DNA from: an uncultured beta proteobacterium
GTDB taxonomy: Bacteria > Pseudomonadota > Gammaproteobacteria > Burkholderiales > Burkholderiaceae
Direction: 5' to 3'
NCBI GenBank assembly: GCA_903827075.1
Contig: CAIKGX010000044.1
Span: forward strand, 1-16,334
DNA length: 16,334 bases
Shown: positions 14,572 to 16,334 of the stretch, in pieces
Layout: each line of letters opens with the position of its first letter
How positions within the stretch are numbered: position 1 is the stretch's first letter
Notes under the pieces: generated by a model
Seen by the model: the letters and a program-made list of their open reading frames with translations, nothing else
Databases searched by the model: none
What the model was told of the DNA's origin: nothing
Position numbers and translations under genes: made by a program

Positions 14572-14577
14572 TATAGT
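14572..14577 (+). promoter_or_regulatory. Candidate -10 element of narK
   Basis: TATAGT matches TATAAT at 5 of 6 bases, 33 bases before the narK ATG, and would give a leader of about 27 bases. No good -35 is present at 16-18 bases, consistent with an activator-dependent promoter. Confidence 0.4.
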
Positions 14578-14610
14578 TTTGATAATCACTCATGAGATTA
14601 GGGGGTATTC

Positions 14611-15873
14611 ATGAGTTCAATTGTTAAAACAAGTTCTAAAGCATATTCGGTTCTGATCGTCAGCACCTTCGCCTTCACTGTGTGCTTCATGGTGTGGATG
14701 ATGTTCGGGGTTATCGGAATCCCGATCAAAAAAACGCTTGGCCTTACTGCAACTCAATTTGGTCTTTTAACTGCAACCCCTATTTTGACTGGCTCACTCG
14801 TCAGAGTGCCACTCGGTATCTGGACTGACCGATTTGGCGGCCGTATCGTCATGTTTTTATTGATGATCTCTACTGTTATCCCAATTTGGATGATGAGTTA
14901 TGCCACTGCTTATTGGCATTTCTTAGTAATCGGACTCTTCGTAGGTTTAGCTGGGGGCTCTTTTTCTGTCGGCACACCTTATGTGGCTCGTTGGTTTCCA
15001 AAAAATCGCCAAGGTTTTGCGATGGGCGTCTACGGTGCAGGTAACTCAGGCGCTGCAGTGAACAAATTTATAGCCCCAGCGCTAGTTGTTGCGTTTGGTT
15101 GGGCGATGGTGCCTCAGGTTTACGCCGCAGTCATGTTGGGTGCAGCTCTCCTGTTTTGGATCTTTAGCGCAAGTGAGCCATCCCACTTAGTGTCAACCAA
15201 TATCTCTTTCAGGGATCAACTAAAGGCCCTAAAAGATCCTAAAGTATTGCGCTACTGTCAGTACTACAGCATTGTGTTTGGGGGCTATGTGGGCCTTAGC
15301 CTCTGGATGGTTCAGTACTATGTCGGTGAATTTGGTTTAGAAATTCGGACAGCGGCGCTATTGGCTGCCTGCTTCTCTCTACCTGGTGGTGTATTGCGAG
15401 CTATTGGTGGTTGGTTATCAGACAAGTACGGTGCGCATCAGGTGACTTGGTGGGTAATGTGGGTGAGCTGGATCTGCCTCTTCTTACTTTCTTATCCACA
15501 AACAGATTTCACAATTTTGACAATCAATGGCCCAGAAACATTTCATATTGGCCTGAATATTTATTTATTTACCGGCCTGATGTTCATCTTGGGTATTGCT
15601 TGGGCCTTCGGCAAAGCAAGCGTCTTTAAATATATCGGCGATGACTATCCAGACAATATCGGCACTATTTCTGGAATTGTTGGTCTAGCTGGAGGATTGG
15701 GCGGTTTCATTCTGCCCATCATGTTCGGCGTCATCTTAGATATCACCGGAATTCGTTCAAGCGCATTTATGTTGATGTATGGCGTGGTCTGGGTTTCTCT
15801 AATCTGGATGTATCTCACAGAAGTTCGCAAATCTGAAGTGATGGGTAATAAATCCATCCCCTCAGCTATCTAA
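14611..15873 (+). CDS. narK: NarK1-type MFS nitrate/nitrite transporter
   Basis: This is an inner-membrane major facilitator protein, 420 residues with 12 predicted helices. It belongs to the nitrate/nitrite porter family: helix 2 carries LVRVPLGIWTDRFGGR, with the substrate-binding arginine and the MFS loop 2-3 motif; the first nitrate signature is GLAGGSFSVGTPYVARWFP (helix 5); and the second is GLAGGLGGFILPIMFG (helix 11). Its size and VRVPLG helix resemble the NarK1 type, thought to take up nitrate with protons, whereas the next gene looks like NarK2. AGGGGG ends 5 bases before the ATG at 14611, a good ribosome site. Transcription is probably activated by NarL through the heptamer cluster upstream. 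The second transporter follows after 24 bases, so the pair is one operon; a nitrate reductase operon often comes next in related genomes. Confidence 0.93.
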   Translation: MSSIVKTSSKAYSVLIVSTFAFTVCFMVWMMFGVIGIPIKKTLGLTATQFGLLTATPILTGSLVRVPLGIWTDRFGGRIVMFLLMISTVIPIWMMSYATAYWHFLVIGLFVGLAGGSFSVGTPYVARWFPKNRQGFAMGVYGAGNSGAAVNKFIAPALVVAFGWAMVPQVYAAVMLGAALLFWIFSASEPSHLVSTNISFRDQLKALKDPKVLRYCQYYSIVFGGYVGLSLWMVQYYVGEFGLEIRTAALLAACFSLPGGVLRAIGGWLSDKYGAHQVTWWVMWVSWICLFLLSYPQTDFTILTINGPETFHIGLNIYLFTGLMFILGIAWAFGKASVFKYIGDDYPDNIGTISGIVGLAGGLGGFILPIMFGVILDITGIRSSAFMLMYGVVWVSLIWMYLTEVRKSEVMGNKSIPSAI

Positions 15874-15897
15874 TCATCGCAAAGAAAGGGAGACACC

Positions 15898-16334
15898 ATG
15901 TCCTCTACAGTAATTAATCGTTGGGAGCCTGAGAATAAAGAGTTCTGGGAGTCAACTGGAAAGTCGATTGCCAAACGCAATCTCATTATTTCTATCCCTG
16001 CACTCACTCTAGCCTTTGCGGTGTGGATGGTATGGTCGGTAGTGGTAGTCAATTTACCCAATGTGGGGTTTAAATTCTCGACCAATCAACTCTTCTGGTT
16101 GGCTTCCTTACCTGCACTTTGTGGCGCCACCTTACGTATTTTCTATTCCTTTGCAGTACCTATTTTTGGCGGTAGACGCTGGACTGCCATTTCTACAGCC
16201 TCTTTGTTAATCCCGGCTATTGGTATCGGCTTTGCAGTGCAAAACACGGCTACCCCATATGAAATTTTCATCCTCCTGGCTTTACTGTGTGGCTTGGGAG
16301 GTGGAAATTTTGCCTCCTCAATGGCCAATATCAG
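15898..16334 (+). CDS. narK: NarK2-type nitrate/nitrite antiporter (5' part, cut by window end)
   Basis: The first 145 codons of a second MFS nitrate/nitrite transporter are present, and the frame runs off the window end. AAGGGAG (15886-15892) lies 5 bases before the ATG. The N-terminus has a soluble stretch starting MSSTVINRWEPENKEFW, then helix 1 with ALTLAFAVWMVWS. Helix 2 contains LPALCGATLRIFYSF, with the arginine that binds nitrate in E. coli NarK, and GGRRW is the following loop. Helix 5 begins the first nitrate signature GGGNFASSMANIS. These match E. coli NarK/NarU and NarK2 closely, so it is most likely the nitrate/nitrite exchanger. It overlaps no other real gene; leftward open frames across it are shadows. 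The tandem order NarK1-NarK2 as separate genes corresponds to the single fused protein of Paracoccus. Confidence 0.92.
   Translation, partial: MSSTVINRWEPENKEFWESTGKSIAKRNLIISIPALTLAFAVWMVWSVVVVNLPNVGFKFSTNQLFWLASLPALCGATLRIFYSFAVPIFGGRRWTAISTASLLIPAIGIGFAVQNTATPYEIFILLALLCGLGGGNFASSMANI

Noticed and set aside
14579..14592. TTGATAATCACTCA upstream of narK as an FNR box
   Set aside because: Only the first half-site matches; the second half matches 2 of 5, and its position so close to the ATG cannot serve as a class II activator site.
15870..16328. Leftward open frames across the second narK gene
   Set aside because: The plus strand encodes an unmistakable nitrate transporter with a good ribosome site; these are shadows.

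Overview
The window looks like a betaproteobacterial chromosome segment, most likely from a Burkholderiaceae of the Polynucleobacter type. I base this on moderate GC, dense gene packing and the protein families seen (KirBac channel, ~755-residue Orn/Lys/Arg decarboxylase, DUF3079 protein, NnrS, NarXL-NarK), all inferred from memory of the families because no search was possible. There are no RNA genes, CRISPR arrays or insertion sequences. The only mobile element recognised is an intein with a homing endonuclease inside a ribonucleotide reductase gene.

Layout. (1) 1-3230, + strand: an inward-rectifier K+ channel gene (its frame is open to the window edge) overlaps by 4 bp a PLP-dependent basic amino acid decarboxylase, closed by a clear hairpin terminator. 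(2) 3261-4362, - strand: a 72-residue hypothetical protein, then a two-gene unit of a DUF3079 cysteine-rich small protein followed by a four-helix CopD-like membrane protein. (3) 4363-4564: a divergent intergenic region with a 9/10 match to an FNR/Anr box (4401-4414), correctly spaced from a -10 element for the rightward genes, and a perfect hairpin in the leader. (4) 4565-10949, + strand: a probable operon of single-domain PAS protein, NnrS, nitronate monooxygenase and adenosylcobalamin-dependent ribonucleotide reductase (NrdJ). NrdJ carries a 374-residue intein placed exactly in front of the catalytic thiyl-radical cysteine. (5) 10952-11914, - strand: a TDT/TehA-family membrane protein, convergent with nrdJ (2 bp apart) and divergent from narX (15 bp apart). 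(6) 11930-16334, + strand: narX-narL nitrate/nitrite two-component system, a 127-bp region with three NarL-type heptamers, then tandem nitrate/nitrite transporter genes, the second cut by the window end. The respiratory nitrate reductase genes would be expected just to the right.

How it fits together. The right half is a module for anaerobic or microaerobic life on nitrate. NarX senses nitrate or nitrite, NarL activates transport (and presumably narGHJI), and the FNR-type promoter drives an NO/nitro-stress and DNA-precursor operon: NnrS for NO tolerance, a flavin nitronate oxidase, and an oxygen-independent class II ribonucleotide reductase. The left half pairs a K+ channel of the kind classically blocked by polyamines with an enzyme of the polyamine-producing family. 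The most unusual points are the atypical Gln-terminated intein at the radical cysteine, the FNR-driven PAS-NnrS pair with a His at the FixL heme-ligand position, and the Kir-decarboxylase translational coupling.
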